In this document: positions 63,986 to 64,000 of the stretch, piece after piece | How the letters are laid out: each line of letters starts with the position of its first letter | Position numbering within the stretch: the stretch's first letter is position 1 | Assembly: GCA_963422465.1 (NCBI GenBank) | Contig: OY730170.1 | Location: 3,386,379-3,450,378, forward strand | Reading direction: 5' to 3' | Source of the DNA: Lichina pygmaea | Lineage: Eukaryota; Ascomycota; Lichinomycetes; Lichinales; Lichinaceae | DNA length: 64,000 bases | Notes under the pieces: generated by a model | Databases searched by the model: none | What the model saw: only the letters and a program-made list of their open reading frames with translations | Told to the model about the DNA's origin: nothing | Position numbers and translations under genes: made by a program

Positions 63986-64000
63986 TGTTAAAGGCCAGTC
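63986..64000 (-). repeat. A4 5' LTR, first 15 bp only
   Basis: TGTTAAAGGCCAGTC at the window end. In element sense the adjacent internal sequence (reverse of 63,970-63,985) is GTTTCAGCCTCTAACA, the same self-priming-type primer site as in A3. Confidence 0.88.

Larger units (their letters stand above)
57964..64000 (-). mobile_element. Gypsy element A4 (chromovirus), youngest-looking family-A copy
   Basis: Minus-strand element inserted in A3 next to AATTG (57,959-57,963). The left LTR is 57,964-58,402; the right LTR begins at 63,986 and leaves the window. Only three in-frame stops, all TGA (63,528, 61,435 and 59,341), interrupt gag-pol, and the opposite-strand ORF is intact. RT has YIDD. Confidence 0.93.

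Overview
This window looks like a transposon-packed stretch of a filamentous ascomycete (Pezizomycotina) genome. About 58 kb is nested retrotransposons. Only about 5.8 kb (9,689-15,489) is ordinary host DNA, and it carries one spliced GC-rich gene for a DUF3433-type multi-pass membrane protein. The fungal assignment rests on that gene family, its short GT..AG introns of 56-86 nt, the Tad-like LINEs and the chromodomain Ty3/Gypsy elements. A Hypocreales-like, transposon-rich genome would fit but is not proven.

Layout. 1-487: a LINE scrap and an LTR scrap. 488-4,867 (L1) and 4,868-9,688 (L2): two 5'-truncated LINEs on the minus strand. 9,689-15,489: host island, with the gene at 10,958-14,351 on the minus strand. 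From about 15,490 to 33,524 lies plus-strand LINE L3, cut by Gypsy A1 (15,833-22,087), Gypsy B1 (24,925-32,280, itself holding LINE fragment L5) and a solo LTR (32,955-33,343). L3 is then cut by plus-strand Gypsy A3, which runs from 33,525 past the window end. A3 holds Gypsy A2 in its LTR (33,883-40,189), a tRNA-headed SINE in gag (41,537-48,477) with Gypsy B2 inside it (41,647-48,144), full-length LINE L4 in pol (51,089-56,535), and Gypsy A4 near its 3' end (57,964 to the window end). Target-site duplications at most junctions establish the order; the deepest stack visible is L3 > A3 > SINE > B2.

How the elements work. Both Gypsy families (A and B) encode Gag with a zinc knuckle plus a doubled C-W-C-C-H motif, and a Pol with protease, RT, RNase H, integrase and a C-terminal chromodomain. 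Neither has a tRNA primer-binding site. In both, the sequence 2 nt downstream of the LTR is complementary to 7-8 nt lying 31-34 nt downstream of the LTR TATA box, which suggests Tf1-like self-priming. Family A joins Gag to Pol through an A AAA AAC heptamer directly before the gag stop, followed by an H-type pseudoknot whose second stem covaries between subfamilies.

The most striking feature is an extra gene on the opposite strand, between pol and the 3' LTR, in both families. It encodes a small protein with a perfect Zn(II)2Cys6 (GAL4-type) cluster followed by a predicted coiled coil. It is intact in A4 and A2. Every LTR also carries tandem palindromic repeats, different in sequence in each subfamily. 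My hypothesis is an element-encoded DNA-binding regulator acting on its own LTR arrays.

Decay is dominated by CpG to TpG/CpA change (many CGA to TGA stops), pointing to methylation-linked deamination rather than classical CpA-directed RIP.
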